A stretch of DNA of 64,000 bases from Rothia nasimurium (GTDB lineage Bacteria > Actinomycetota > Actinomycetes > Actinomycetales > Micrococcaceae): the NCBI RefSeq assembly GCF_928381705.1, contig NZ_CAKMSR010000001.1:124001-188000 (forward strand). The letters are read 5' to 3'. Shown here in pieces: positions 33,230 to 40,802 of this stretch. The notes under the pieces are model-generated. The model saw only the letters and a program-made list of their open reading frames with translations. It did no database searches and was not told where the DNA came from. A program made the translations under genes and the position numbers. Numbering within the stretch: the stretch's first letter is position 1; each line of letters begins with the position of its first letter.

Positions 33230-34261
33230 TTAGGCTCCTGCGATGTAAAGGATGTCGCTGGTTTCGCGCTCTTGGCCCTTGCCCAGCGGGTTATTGACCA
33301 GGGAGTCGTTGAAGAGCATGACGGAGGAGCCGCCACCGTCGATGTTGTAGGCGGTGGTACAACCGGCGTCAATCATTATCTGGGCCAGTTCGGTCATGGT
33401 GGCACCACGTGAGTAGCCCTCTGAGCGGCCGTCGACCACCATGAAAAGCAGGTGGTTGGTGCCGATGACGCCCACCGCGGTGCGGGGCTGCTCGCCCTGG
33501 ATAGAGTGGTTACCGAAGTTGGTGTCGACTTCGACGTCCTCGATGCCGTCAAGAATCGCGCTGTTCTCCACCAGTGCTGGGCCGAAGGAGAGAGTGTTGA
33601 GCACGCCCTCATCAACGAGAGCCTGGGCGGTGGTGGCGGTTTCGTCGTAGATTTTGACGCTGCCATCGGCGTAGAAGGCTAGACCGGTGCGGGCAGGAGA
33701 GTCGCGGTAGACCACGCCGTTACGCACCACAATGCCGGTCTCGCGGAAGCCGTAGTAGTCGCCGTTGATAGCCCAGATAGCGTTGTGTTCTGCGCCGATG
33801 TTGCTGGGCAGGTCAACGATGTTCAGGCCGAACTGGTTGTTAGCGAAGGCCGAGCGCAGGATGCTCGCTGACCCCAGCTTGACCTCCGCGGTGTAGGCGG
33901 TGATCTGGTCGCTGGTGCCCTCGTTGAGCACGATGGTATTCAGGGCGATAGAGCCGTTATCTGCGGTGACGCCGGTGTCGGTCACCTGCATGTTGATCAG
34001 TTCAGTGTCGGATGCCGCGGCGCTCGTGGTGCTGTTCGAGGCAGCCTGAGCCTCGTAGGCGGCTACGTCTGCGATTTCGGTGTGGTCACGCAGGTAGCGG
34101 TTATAGGCCCAGCCGCCGCCCAGGCCTGCGGTACCCAAGAGACCCAGGCCGCCGAGGAGGGCGGTACGTCGAGTGGTTTTGGATTTGGCATAGCTGGTCT
34201 TCTGCTCTGCCTGGGTCTGCTGCGGGTTCTGTTCGATGTTCTGGTCTGCGCTGTTGTTCAT
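33230..34261 (-). CDS. Phosphodiester glycosidase (NAGPA domain), membrane-anchored
   Basis: A 343-residue protein with a twin-Arg-containing hydrophobic N-terminal segment (TTRRTALLGGLGLLG, about 30-50), either a Tat signal or an anchor. The NAGPA/DUF2233 domain follows, with IWAINGDYYG, GIVVRNGVVYRD, a VVDGRS strand and DGGGSSVML. Family members remove sugar 1-phosphodiesters or act on exopolysaccharide. Pairing with the GT2-GtrA gene supports an envelope glycan role. The substrate is unknown. Confidence 0.85.
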   Translation of the reverse strand: MNNSADQNIEQNPQQTQAEQKTSYAKSKTTRRTALLGGLGLLGTAGLGGGWAYNRYLRDHTEIADVAAYEAQAASNSTTSAAASDTELINMQVTDTGVTADNGSIALNTIVLNEGTSDQITAYTAEVKLGSASILRSAFANNQFGLNIVDLPSNIGAEHNAIWAINGDYYGFRETGIVVRNGVVYRDSPARTGLAFYADGSVKIYDETATTAQALVDEGVLNTLSFGPALVENSAILDGIEDVEVDTNFGNHSIQGEQPRTAVGVIGTNHLLFMVVDGRSEGYSRGATMTELAQIMIDAGCTTAYNIDGGGSSVMLFNDSLVNNPLGKGQERETSDILYIAGA

Positions 34262-34338
34262 ACCTTCAACTATGGGCGGCTAACCCATGACGAAGGCTTG
34301 TCTAACCTATGCCCCAGCTGTGACTGCAACCGAGCGCA

Positions 34339-34464
34339 CCTAGCCGAGCGCGGACGTCCGCGCCTACACCGCTAACCCTTTTCTAACTGTGGCGCTGACC
34401 GCCAAATGTGGCAACGCCACCGCCACATTTGGCGGTAGCCACAACATGTTGCGCTCACGCCCAT
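34339..34464. repeat. Palindrome-bearing direct repeat family B, copy 1 (3' side of nuclease gene B)
   Basis: 126 bases repeated at 35563-35688 with about seven differences and no gaps. Each copy contains CGGACGTCCGCG, then a 15-bp hairpin ACCGCCAAATGTGGC/GCCACATTTGGCGGT (stem from 34398) with a 9-base loop, then outer TGTGGC/GCCACA arms and an ACATGT palindrome. The copy ends exactly at the stop codon of the gene at 34464. No T run follows the hairpin. Confidence 0.93.
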
Positions 34465-35360
34465 CAGCGGACGCCCTTGTCCACCAGGTTCTTTCGCACA
34501 AGCTCAGGGTTATTCATCAGGTCGCTCCACCTAACACGCACAAAACGATAGCCTCGTAGCTCAAGGTCACGCTGACGAATAACCTCCTTCTGAAGCACAT
34601 GATCCGGCTGCCCATAAGCTCCCGAGTACTTCACGTCTCCATCGACCTCCAGGATGACCTTGGCATCCTCCCACAAAAAATCAGGACGATAGTACCGCTG
34701 CCCCACCCAAATAACTTTCTGTTCCTCAGGCCGAGACAGGCCCCACGACATCACCAGATACCGTGCAACCGTCTCTGCAGGCGACTCAGATTTTTCGCTC
34801 ATATACTCAGCTATCTTTTGACGCTGTTTCGAATACCTACCGCTGCTTTTGAGCAGGGCACTCCGCAGCTCGGCAGCTGGCACCAAACGGTGGTGCAGAA
34901 AATAGTCCGCAACGCACAAAGCACTCAAAAAAGGAAGACTCTGACAGCAGTCAAGTATCGTCTGAAGAGGCGTAGTCACAGCTAGCCCCTGATTCAGTAC
35001 TGCCTGGTCACAGATTTCTTTGCGCGACCTACTCACATGTACACCCGGTTTTGACCGCACAGCAGAAGAAGCGCTGCTCACCCATATCTTTGCGGGTGCT
35101 TCCAATAAAGGCGCTCCCCACCAAAGAGCTGCAGATGAATGACTCAGCACATACTGAGGGTGCGTCTTCATAAACGCCACATGCTGGGCTATAAACCGGT
35201 GACGGCCGTCCCAACTTTGCCACGTCTGCACCGGCGTATAGGCATTGGTCGCGATTTTATACAGTAGACCCCGTCGACACCGCCGAGAAATTTCGGACGA
35301 GCTGATACCTTCGTCTTTCAGCTCCGATGAGGTTTTGATCTGATCGTATATCCTGCTCAT
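34464..35360 (-). CDS. AbiEi-like winged helix + DUF559 nuclease-domain protein B
   Basis: A 298-residue paralogue of the proteins at 21703 and 58060. The ATG at 35358-35360 (MSRIYDQIKTS) aligns with the paralogue starts; a GTG 18 bases upstream is possible. It has a winged-helix part (GLLYKIATNAYTP), LSHSSAALWWGAPL, then RPDFLW (Asp227), VILEVDG (Glu238, Asp240), KYSGAY and IRQRDLELRGY. Catalytic acidic positions are intact. The gene looks lower in GC than its neighbours. It is bracketed by the two family B direct repeats and interrupts the region between purM and DUF3073. A cellular role as a nuclease, defence or mobility protein is inferred only. Confidence 0.8.
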   Translation of the reverse strand: MSRIYDQIKTSSELKDEGISSSEISRRCRRGLLYKIATNAYTPVQTWQSWDGRHRFIAQHVAFMKTHPQYVLSHSSAALWWGAPLLEAPAKIWVSSASSAVRSKPGVHVSRSRKEICDQAVLNQGLAVTTPLQTILDCCQSLPFLSALCVADYFLHHRLVPAAELRSALLKSSGRYSKQRQKIAEYMSEKSESPAETVARYLVMSWGLSRPEEQKVIWVGQRYYRPDFLWEDAKVILEVDGDVKYSGAYGQPDHVLQKEVIRQRDLELRGYRFVRVRWSDLMNNPELVRKNLVDKGVR

Positions 35361-35562
35361 ACCCACTACCTTGACCACCAGACCTCGCGTTTTCTAGAGG
35401 GGGCGGTGAATCTGTGGATAACTTCAGCTATTTTTTGCTCTTATCAGCCTGTATGTCGTAGCGGCCTCGCTATGTGTTAAGAATCATCCACAGGGCTTGA
35501 CAGCTTTGCAAGTATCGGCGCTGCTCCAGGAACCGCGAAGACGGACGACTCTGCGCGACGTG
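35361..35562. other. Upstream region of nuclease gene B with a DnaA box
   Basis: 202 bases. TGTGGATAA (perfect DnaA box on the reverse strand) lies at 35413-35421, about 55 bases before the gene start, much as in gene A. A near match, TCATCCACA, is found around 35486. Reading leftward, TGATAAG precedes GTTATCCACAGATT, as it does before gene A. Confidence 0.55.
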
Positions 35563-35688
35563 CCTAGCCGAGCACGGACGTCCGCGCCTACACCGCTAAC
35601 CCTTTTCTAACTGTGGCGCTAACCGCCAAATGTGGCGACGCCACTGCCACATTTGGCGGTAGCCACAACATGTTGCGGCCCCGCCCAT
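35563..35688. repeat. Palindrome-bearing direct repeat family B, copy 2 (5' side of nuclease gene B)
   Basis: Same orientation as copy 1, offset 1224 bases. The hairpin stems are 35622-35636 and 35646-35660. Differences from copy 1 fall in the loop, one arm-adjacent base and the last ten bases. Confidence 0.93.
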
Positions 35689-35690
35689 AC

Positions 35691-35728
35691 AAAAGCCCGC
35701 CACCGGCGGGCGGTGGCGGGCTAGAAAA
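35691..35728 (-). terminator. Terminator of the DUF3073 gene
   Basis: GCCCGCCACC/GGTGGCGGGC (35695-35704 with 35712-35721), followed leftward by TTTT. Confidence 0.85.
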
Positions 35729-35762
35729 AGAGACGGGAAGAACCCGCGTGGTGCTACGCGGG

Positions 35763-35969
35763 TTACTTCTCTTGATAATCGTCGGCGTACTTATCTGCGT
35801 ATTCCGAGTAGTCGTCCTCGTCATCGTACTGATAACCAGACGACTTAGACTGAGAGCCAGCATTCTTGCTGAGCTCCCGCTCAAGTGCAGTGTAGTCAGT
35901 GTCGGGGCTGAAGTACTTCATCTCCCGAGCCTGCCGAGTTGCTTTAGCCTTCTGACGGCCGCGCCCCAT
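35763..35969 (-). CDS. DUF3073 small protein
   Basis: A 68-residue protein starting MGRGRQKAKATRQARE, with YFSPDTDYTALERELS and a Tyr/Asp/Glu-rich tail, the DUF3073 signature found throughout actinobacteria, usually close to purM. The function is unknown. The basic start and acidic end suggest a nucleic-acid-associated or disordered protein. Upstream, about 215 bases (35970-36185) show no recognisable feature. Confidence 0.88.
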   Translation of the reverse strand: MGRGRQKAKATRQAREMKYFSPDTDYTALERELSKNAGSQSKSSGYQYDDEDDYSEYADKYADDYQEK

Positions 35970-36185
35970 GGCGAGACCCCCTCTTTATCGCTCGTATCTG
36001 GCCACCCGCGTGCGCGCAGGGGTGTGCCAGAAAAACTTTCAGTCTTTTCTGTATCTAAGGGTACATGTTTTTGCGCGTCTTTGCTTGCCTGTTCGCCACA
36101 TGAGATGTAAGAAACTGCTAAAAACCACAAAAAATATAGAGAACGGTCGTTTTATTTCACTTAGCTCCCCTCCTGGCAAAGAGAA

Positions 36186-36223
36186 GCTCCGCGTCACCCG
36201 ACCAGAAAGAGGTGACGCGGAGC
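36186..36223 (-). terminator. Terminator of the Cthe_2159-type gene
   Basis: A 13-bp perfect stem, GCTCCGCGTCACC/GGTGACGCGGAGC, with a 12-base loop; the tail read leftward is TTCTCTTT. Confidence 0.75.
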
Positions 36224-36287
36224 GGTAGGGCAGCCAGCGAAGGTCTAGGCTGCGAGTGTCGTTATCGCCGGCTGAGTCTATGGGGCT

Positions 36288-37811
36288 TTAGGGGCGGCCG
36301 CCGGGTGCCATACCACCCATGCCACCTGCGGCAGCACCGGAGGTTGCGGTAGCAGTACCGGCCTCTGAGCCGTTGACGCTGATGGTGTAGGTTTCACCCT
36401 CGGTGATGGAGCTACCGGCGACAACCACCTGGGAGATGGTCTTGGTTGAGGTGTATTCAGCTACAACCTCGCCGCTGGAGTTGGTGACGGTTACGGTGTC
36501 ACCCGATGAGACGCTGGCAGAGAACTGGGCGTAGGCGCCCTCCATACCCTCGAACATATCGCCGGAGTCGCCCTGAATCAGGGTGCCGCCGGTGATGGTC
36601 AGGCCGCCCGCGGCGTCGGTTGCGCCGTTGCCGCCGGTGGAGGGACCGTTAACGATGACGGTGCCGCCTGAGATTTCAGCGGTGCCGTTGGAGTCAATAC
36701 CGTCGCCCTCAACGTTCAGGGTGAGCTCGCCGCCGGTGATAGAGATGGACGCGTCAACCACCTGATCCATGCCGCCACCGAAGCCGCCGGAAGTGGTGGT
36801 TGAGGTTGAGTCGGTAGAGGGGATGGTTGCGTTGATACCGTCATCGGAGCTGGTGGCGTTGGTGGTGCCGCCGCTGACCGTCAGGTACTGACCTTCGATA
36901 GCTTCGACAGACTCTTCGATGGTCAGGCTGCCGCCAGCGATTTCAAGTTCACGTTCTGACTTGAAACCGTCGTCCCCGGCCTTGATATTGATAGTTCCCT
37001 CAAGCAGGCGCACCCAGCCGCGTTCGGCGTCCGTATCGTTGGTGGCCTTGATGCCGTCGCTGGTGGCGGTTACATCGATAGTGCCACCGAGAATGTCGAC
37101 GTAGTCCTTGCCCTTAATGCCGTCGTCGGTTGCGGTGACTTCGATGGTTCCGCCTGCAATGGTCAGACCGTCGCCGCTGGCGATACCGTCGCCGTAGTTA
37201 CCGGTGACTTTCAGGGTGCCTTCACCGGCCAGGGTCAGGTCGGTGCGGGCGTAGAGGGCGGCATCGGGGTCTTCGGTGCCGGTTGCGGCATAGGTTGAGC
37301 CGTCAGCGATGGTGTTGGTGGTGCCGGACTCGGTGTAGATGATGGTTTCGTTGGCGCTTTCGGCGTCGATGGCGGCCCCGTCCTTGTTGGTGATGGAGGC
37401 GTTATCGAGGATCAGGCGTACGACGTCCTCGTCACCGGCGGCAACCACAACCTGCCCGTCGGCCAGGGTGCCGGTGAGGCGGTAGTTACCGGCAGCGGTG
37501 ATGGTGATGATGCCGTTGTCAACGGTTACACCGTCGGTGGCGGTGGGGTTGGAGAGGTCAATGCTAACTTCGGTTGAGGAGTCCCAGGTGAGGTCGTCTG
37601 CGTCGTAGTGGGTGTCGTAGCTGATGACTGAGGCTACGGTGCTTCCGGACGCGGTGGCGACAGCGGTTGCCGCTGCTGAGCTTGAAGAGGTGGTGGAGCT
37701 TGATGAGGTGGTGGAGCTTGCCGTGGTTCCTGCGGAGCAGCCTGCCAGGGCCAGGGTGCCGACCAGGGCTACGGAGGTCAGGGCTTTGGTGAGGGTTGCG
37801 GGCATCTTCAT
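36288..37811 (-). CDS. Carbohydrate-binding (Cthe_2159-type) lipoprotein
   Basis: A 507-residue protein with a lipoprotein signal peptide (LALAGC, lipidated Cys about 25), a Ser/Thr-rich linker, then a repetitive parallel-beta pattern: GTIEVTATDDGIKGKD, GTIDVTATSDGIKA, GTINIKAGDDGFKS and so on. This is the Cthe_2159/DUF4353 polysaccharide-binding fold, whose repeated DDGI turns bind calcium in the characterised member. The C terminus is Gly/Met-rich. It is outside the membrane, anchored by lipid. It lies with VTC and DUF4956 genes, a known association whose joint function is unresolved. Confidence 0.85.
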   Translation of the reverse strand: MKMPATLTKALTSVALVGTLALAGCSAGTTASSTTSSSSTTSSSSAAATAVATASGSTVASVISYDTHYDADDLTWDSSTEVSIDLSNPTATDGVTVDNGIITITAAGNYRLTGTLADGQVVVAAGDEDVVRLILDNASITNKDGAAIDAESANETIIYTESGTTNTIADGSTYAATGTEDPDAALYARTDLTLAGEGTLKVTGNYGDGIASGDGLTIAGGTIEVTATDDGIKGKDYVDILGGTIDVTATSDGIKATNDTDAERGWVRLLEGTINIKAGDDGFKSERELEIAGGSLTIEESVEAIEGQYLTVSGGTTNATSSDDGINATIPSTDSTSTTTSGGFGGGMDQVVDASISITGGELTLNVEGDGIDSNGTAEISGGTVIVNGPSTGGNGATDAAGGLTITGGTLIQGDSGDMFEGMEGAYAQFSASVSSGDTVTVTNSSGEVVAEYTSTKTISQVVVAGSSITEGETYTISVNGSEAGTATATSGAAAGGMGGMAPGGRP

Positions 37812-37869
37812 GGGTTTTTCCTTTGTTTTCTGGTCTTGGTTTGTGGAAAGTTTGTGGGGCTGGCTGGTT

Positions 37870-38742
37870 TTAGCTGGCCAGGGCCGCGAAGCGGGCTTCG
37901 GCTTCGACCGGCTGCAGGTACATGTTGCGGGCGATGGTTCGGTTCCACTTGTTGGAGGGCAAATCGGGGTTGAGGGCTGCCATACCGGTGGCGAACTTTG
38001 AAATCTTCGAGGGGCGGATGCCTGCCCGCCACAGGTGCTTGTCTGCTACCGAGGGGGCGGAGCCTGACTTGGTTTCGATGATGACCATGCCGGCTGCGGT
38101 GTAGTCGGTGCCGACCTCGTACTGGGAGTGGGGCCCTAAGGCTCGTTCGCTCATGGGTGTCCAGGTCAGGTGGGTGTCGATGGTCATGCGGGAGTCGACC
38201 GGGTTGTGTTCGGACGCCGGTAGCAGCACGGTGGTGCGGCGGTAGGCGGTGGTCAGGATGGGCTCGAAGGCTGTGGCCGGGGCGTCGATGAGGCCGCGCA
38301 GGGATTCTTCGACGTAGTCGCGGCCAGCGGCGTTGAGGTAGGCCCGGTCTGCGGCGGGGTAGGGGATGCGTTCCTTGACGGTGACTGCCCGGGCGCCCTC
38401 GGTCTTGACTTCGAGGAAAGTGTCGCCGGTGTCTACGTAGGAGCGGGTGCGGATCTTGTAGCGGTTGCGGCGGCCGGTGGCGGCCAGCTTGTAGGAGTCG
38501 AGGTTTTCAGTATCGAAGTAGACCGAGTCGTAGGCGAAGTCGCGTTCGCCGTTGATTTCGAGTACGGACGCATCGGCGGGCAGGTTGGAAAGTACCGCTG
38601 CGGCGTAGAGGCCGTCGACGATGTACTTGCGGTCGACGCGGGTCTGCATGGCTGCTTTGGCGTTCAGTTCGTCCAGGCTGATGCCGGGCCAGTGGGCCGG
38701 GACCAGGGTGGCGGTGTTCTGGGTGAAGGCTGTAGCAGTCAT
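37870..38742 (-). CDS. VTC-domain polyphosphate polymerase-like protein
   Basis: A 290-residue protein of the VTC/CYTH-like tunnel fold (PF09359). Motifs are RVDRKYIVDG, DSVYFDT, RYKIRTRSY, FLEVKTEG and VIIETKSG, giving the basic and acidic residues that line the triphosphate tunnel. In yeast Vtc4 this domain makes polyphosphate from ATP; bacterial stand-alone versions are less well studied. There is no membrane segment, but the DUF4956 gene upstream encodes one. A PhoP-box-like repeat lies 75-90 bases before the start. Confidence 0.85.
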   Translation of the reverse strand: MTATAFTQNTATLVPAHWPGISLDELNAKAAMQTRVDRKYIVDGLYAAAVLSNLPADASVLEINGERDFAYDSVYFDTENLDSYKLAATGRRNRYKIRTRSYVDTGDTFLEVKTEGARAVTVKERIPYPAADRAYLNAAGRDYVEESLRGLIDAPATAFEPILTTAYRRTTVLLPASEHNPVDSRMTIDTHLTWTPMSERALGPHSQYEVGTDYTAAGMVIIETKSGSAPSVADKHLWRAGIRPSKISKFATGMAALNPDLPSNKWNRTIARNMYLQPVEAEARFAALAS

Positions 38743-38803
38743 GGCGGTCTTTCTGTCGTGCTCTGTTCGGGCTGTTGTTAACAGTCTGGTGGGCGAAGCT
38801 ATG

Positions 38804-38836
38804 TTTAAGCTGTGGTGAACTTAGCTTGAACTTATG
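38804..38836 (-). promoter_or_regulatory. PhoP-box-like direct repeat before the VTC gene
   Basis: Read leftward, GTTCAAGCTAA is followed by GTTCACCACAG: two 11-base units starting GTTCA (complements at 38827-38831 and 38816-38820), the unit length of actinobacterial PhoP sites. A sequence alike in 24 or so of 33 positions lies at the same distance before the DUF4956 gene. Confidence 0.55.
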
Positions 38837-38879
38837 CATGCCAAACTTTTTTATTTCCCCTTGTCAAAAGGTAAAAATA

Positions 38880-38935
38880 AGGACGCCCGACCCGGCTTTC
38901 TTGCCCCTGGCAAGTAAAGCGGGTGCGGGCGTCCT
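38880..38935 (-). terminator. Terminator after the DUF4956 gene
   Basis: AGGACGCCCG pairs with CGGGCGTCCT, with an inner TTGCC/GGCAA, and the tail read leftward is TTATTTTT. It is one of several AGGACGCC-ended hairpins in the window. Confidence 0.8.
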
Positions 38936-38951
38936 GCTCGCTCACTGACCC

Positions 38952-39545
38952 CTAGCGCACGCTGGTGAGGGAGCCGGTGGCGGGCAGAGTCTTCTTGGAA
39001 TCTCCCACGGTGTAGCGGATGTTGGCGATGGTCTTGTCGTTGATGAGGTCAAGCTCGGCGATGGTGGCGTTCTCGATGCTGTAGCCCAGCTGGGTTGAGA
39101 GGTAGGCCTTGAGTTCTTCTTCGTCGCTGATGGCGCGGTCGACAATGATGGTCTGGCTGCGCAGGGTGGTCATGAGCTTGGAGTGGTCAACCACGAACAT
39201 GATGGCCAGTAGCAGGGCTGAGAGGCCGAGAGCCAGGCCGATAGGTTCGAGGCCGATACCCATGAGCAGGCCGAGGGCGAGCGCTGCGAAGTAGTAGGCA
39301 ACTTCGCGCTGGTCAAGCTCGGTGGAGCGTAGGCGGATAATGGACAGTACGCCGAAAAGACCCATGCCCATACCGGCGCTGGTGGCGTCGGCGTTAGCCA
39401 GGGCGACGGTGACGGCGAAGACGCCCACGTTGATGATGATGTAGGAGACCACGAGGTCGCGGCGGCGGTGGCGGGTCACGTACATGCCGCACAGAATCAG
39501 GATGGCGACGAGGTCGAGGGCGGCTGCTGTGATGATGGTGTTCAC
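38952..39545 (-). CDS. DUF4956 membrane protein
   Basis: A 197-residue protein with four helices in its first 120 residues, GMGLFGVLSIIRLRSTELDQREVAYYF (the DUF4956 core, abbreviated: LFGVLSIIRLR, REVAYYF) and a soluble C-terminal domain of about 75 residues. It regularly neighbours VTC-domain genes and is thought to act with them at the membrane; its activity is unknown. It is the first gene of the three-gene group, though hairpin and repeat signals suggest separate transcripts. Confidence 0.85.
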   Translation of the reverse strand: MNTIITAAALDLVAILILCGMYVTRHRRRDLVVSYIIINVGVFAVTVALANADATSAGMGMGLFGVLSIIRLRSTELDQREVAYYFAALALGLLMGIGLEPIGLALGLSALLLAIMFVVDHSKLMTTLRSQTIIVDRAISDEEELKAYLSTQLGYSIENATIAELDLINDKTIANIRYTVGDSKKTLPATGSLTSVR

Positions 39546-39611
39546 GGGGTTCTCCGAGGGGTGTATCTGGTCTTGCTTTGCTTGATAACCAGTGTTCTCT
39601 CAGAGTCTGTG

Positions 39612-39644
39612 TTTAGCCTGTGTTGTACTTAGCCTTCACTTATG
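39612..39644 (-). promoter_or_regulatory. PhoP-box-like direct repeat before the DUF4956 gene
   Basis: Read leftward, GTGAAGGCTAA then GTACAACACAG, two 11-base units matching the site at 38804-38836 closely (TTTA..CTGTG.TG.ACTTAGC on the plus strand). It ends about 80 bases before the start, the same spacing as the other site. Confidence 0.5.
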
Positions 39645-39704
39645 AGCACCTACAGACAGCCCTTTTAGTGCCTTTGACCTGGTGAAACTCACAGAAGAAA
39701 AAGT

Positions 39705-40706
39705 TTAGATGCCTTCGTGCGGGGCTGTAACGGTGTAGAGGGCGTCGGTGACGTCGGCGCGCCAGAGGTAGGTGGCACGCGCGTCCGCCCGGCCCGGGCC
39801 CTGGTTGATGACGGCGATGGGCTTGCCCGCGCGGGCGAAGTCGAGGGCGATTTTGTAGGAGCTCATCACGGCCAGAGATGAGCCGAGAACCAGCAGGGAG
39901 CGCGCCCGCTCCCCCAGTTCTTTGACGGCCTGCTTGCGGGCAGGTGGAACGGGTTCGCCGAAGTAGACCACTGCGGGTTTGAGCTTGGTCGAGCCGCAGG
40001 CCAGGCAGCCGACCATCTGAAAATCCTGGATGAAGCGGGCGTCGATCTCAGCGTCCCCGTCGGGGTTGACCTGCAAGGTGGTGCTGGCGAGGCGTTCGAG
40101 GTAGCCGGGGTTGGCGGCCTCAATGCGGGCGTCCAGGGAGGTGCGGCCCTCGTCCGCCCCGCAGTCTAGGCACTCGATGCGGGAGAGGTCCCCGTGCAGG
40201 GTAACGACCTTACGGGAGCCGGCTGCGGTGTGCAGGCCATCCACGTTTTGGGTAATCAGCCCGGCAAGGCGCCCCTGGGCTTCGAGGTCTGCGAGCAGGT
40301 AGTGGGCGGTATTGGGGCGGGCCCGGTTCATCTGCCGCCAGCCCACAAAAGATCGGGCCCAGTAGCGCTGCCGCGCCACCTCGTCGAAACGGAATTCCTG
40401 GTAGGTCATGGGCCGGTGGTTACGCAGGGACCCGGCGGGGCCGCGGTAGTCGGGGATCCCTGAGCCTGTGGAAATTCCTGCCCCTGTGAGCACCAGAACC
40501 TGCCCGTCACGCAGGAGTTGCCGGATGCCGTCCGCTGCTACCTGCGGGTCGGTGGGCTGGGCTGTTTCGGCCACCACCCGGTCGATGGAGCGCAGGGCCG
40601 CAGCGTGGGTGGCGGCGATCTCGGCGTGCGCGGTGATGGACGAGGACGCCCCGGCAAAGCGGGTATCGAGCGTGTTGGGTGCGGGGCGGGGTTGAGTCTG
40701 GTTCAC
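39705..40706 (-). CDS. SIR2-family NAD-dependent protein deacylase
   Basis: A 333-residue sirtuin. NAD-binding motifs are LTGAGISTGSGIPDYRG and TQNVDGLH, the catalytic His is in VTLHGDLS, and the zinc ligands are CLDC and CLACG. The start MNQTQPRPAP is the only good one. It carries about 60 extra N-terminal residues before the core. It removes acyl groups from lysines using NAD; targets are unknown. A 64-base palindrome separates it from clpB. Confidence 0.92.
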   Translation of the reverse strand: MNQTQPRPAPNTLDTRFAGASSSITAHAEIAATHAAALRSIDRVVAETAQPTDPQVAADGIRQLLRDGQVLVLTGAGISTGSGIPDYRGPAGSLRNHRPMTYQEFRFDEVARQRYWARSFVGWRQMNRARPNTAHYLLADLEAQGRLAGLITQNVDGLHTAAGSRKVVTLHGDLSRIECLDCGADEGRTSLDARIEAANPGYLERLASTTLQVNPDGDAEIDARFIQDFQMVGCLACGSTKLKPAVVYFGEPVPPARKQAVKELGERARSLLVLGSSLAVMSSYKIALDFARAGKPIAVINQGPGRADARATYLWRADVTDALYTVTAPHEGI

Positions 40707-40727
40707 TCTTCCAGTTTAAAAGACAAA

Positions 40728-40791
40728 GACCCTATCGCTTCTCTCTTGACCCCGAGATAATCCGTAGGGTCAAGAGAGAAACAATAGGGTC
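40728..40791. repeat. 64-base nested palindrome between the sirtuin gene and clpB
   Basis: Outer arms GACCCTAT/ATAGGGTC (40728-40735, 40784-40791), 3x3 internal loop CGC/ACA, inner arms TTCTCTCTTGACCC and complement (14 bp, 40739-40752 with 40767-40780), and a 14-base loop. It lies 11 bases past the clpB stop. The tail read leftward is T-rich (TTTGTCTTTT), so it may simply be the clpB terminator; its plan resembles repeat family A. Confidence 0.85.
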
Positions 40792-40802
40792 ATGCTCCGT
40801 TT

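Noticed and set aside
21703-35360. Type IV toxin-antitoxin (AbiE) operon at the nuclease genes
   Set aside because: No AbiEii-type nucleotidyltransferase toxin gene adjoins any of the three; only the winged-helix part resembles AbiEi.
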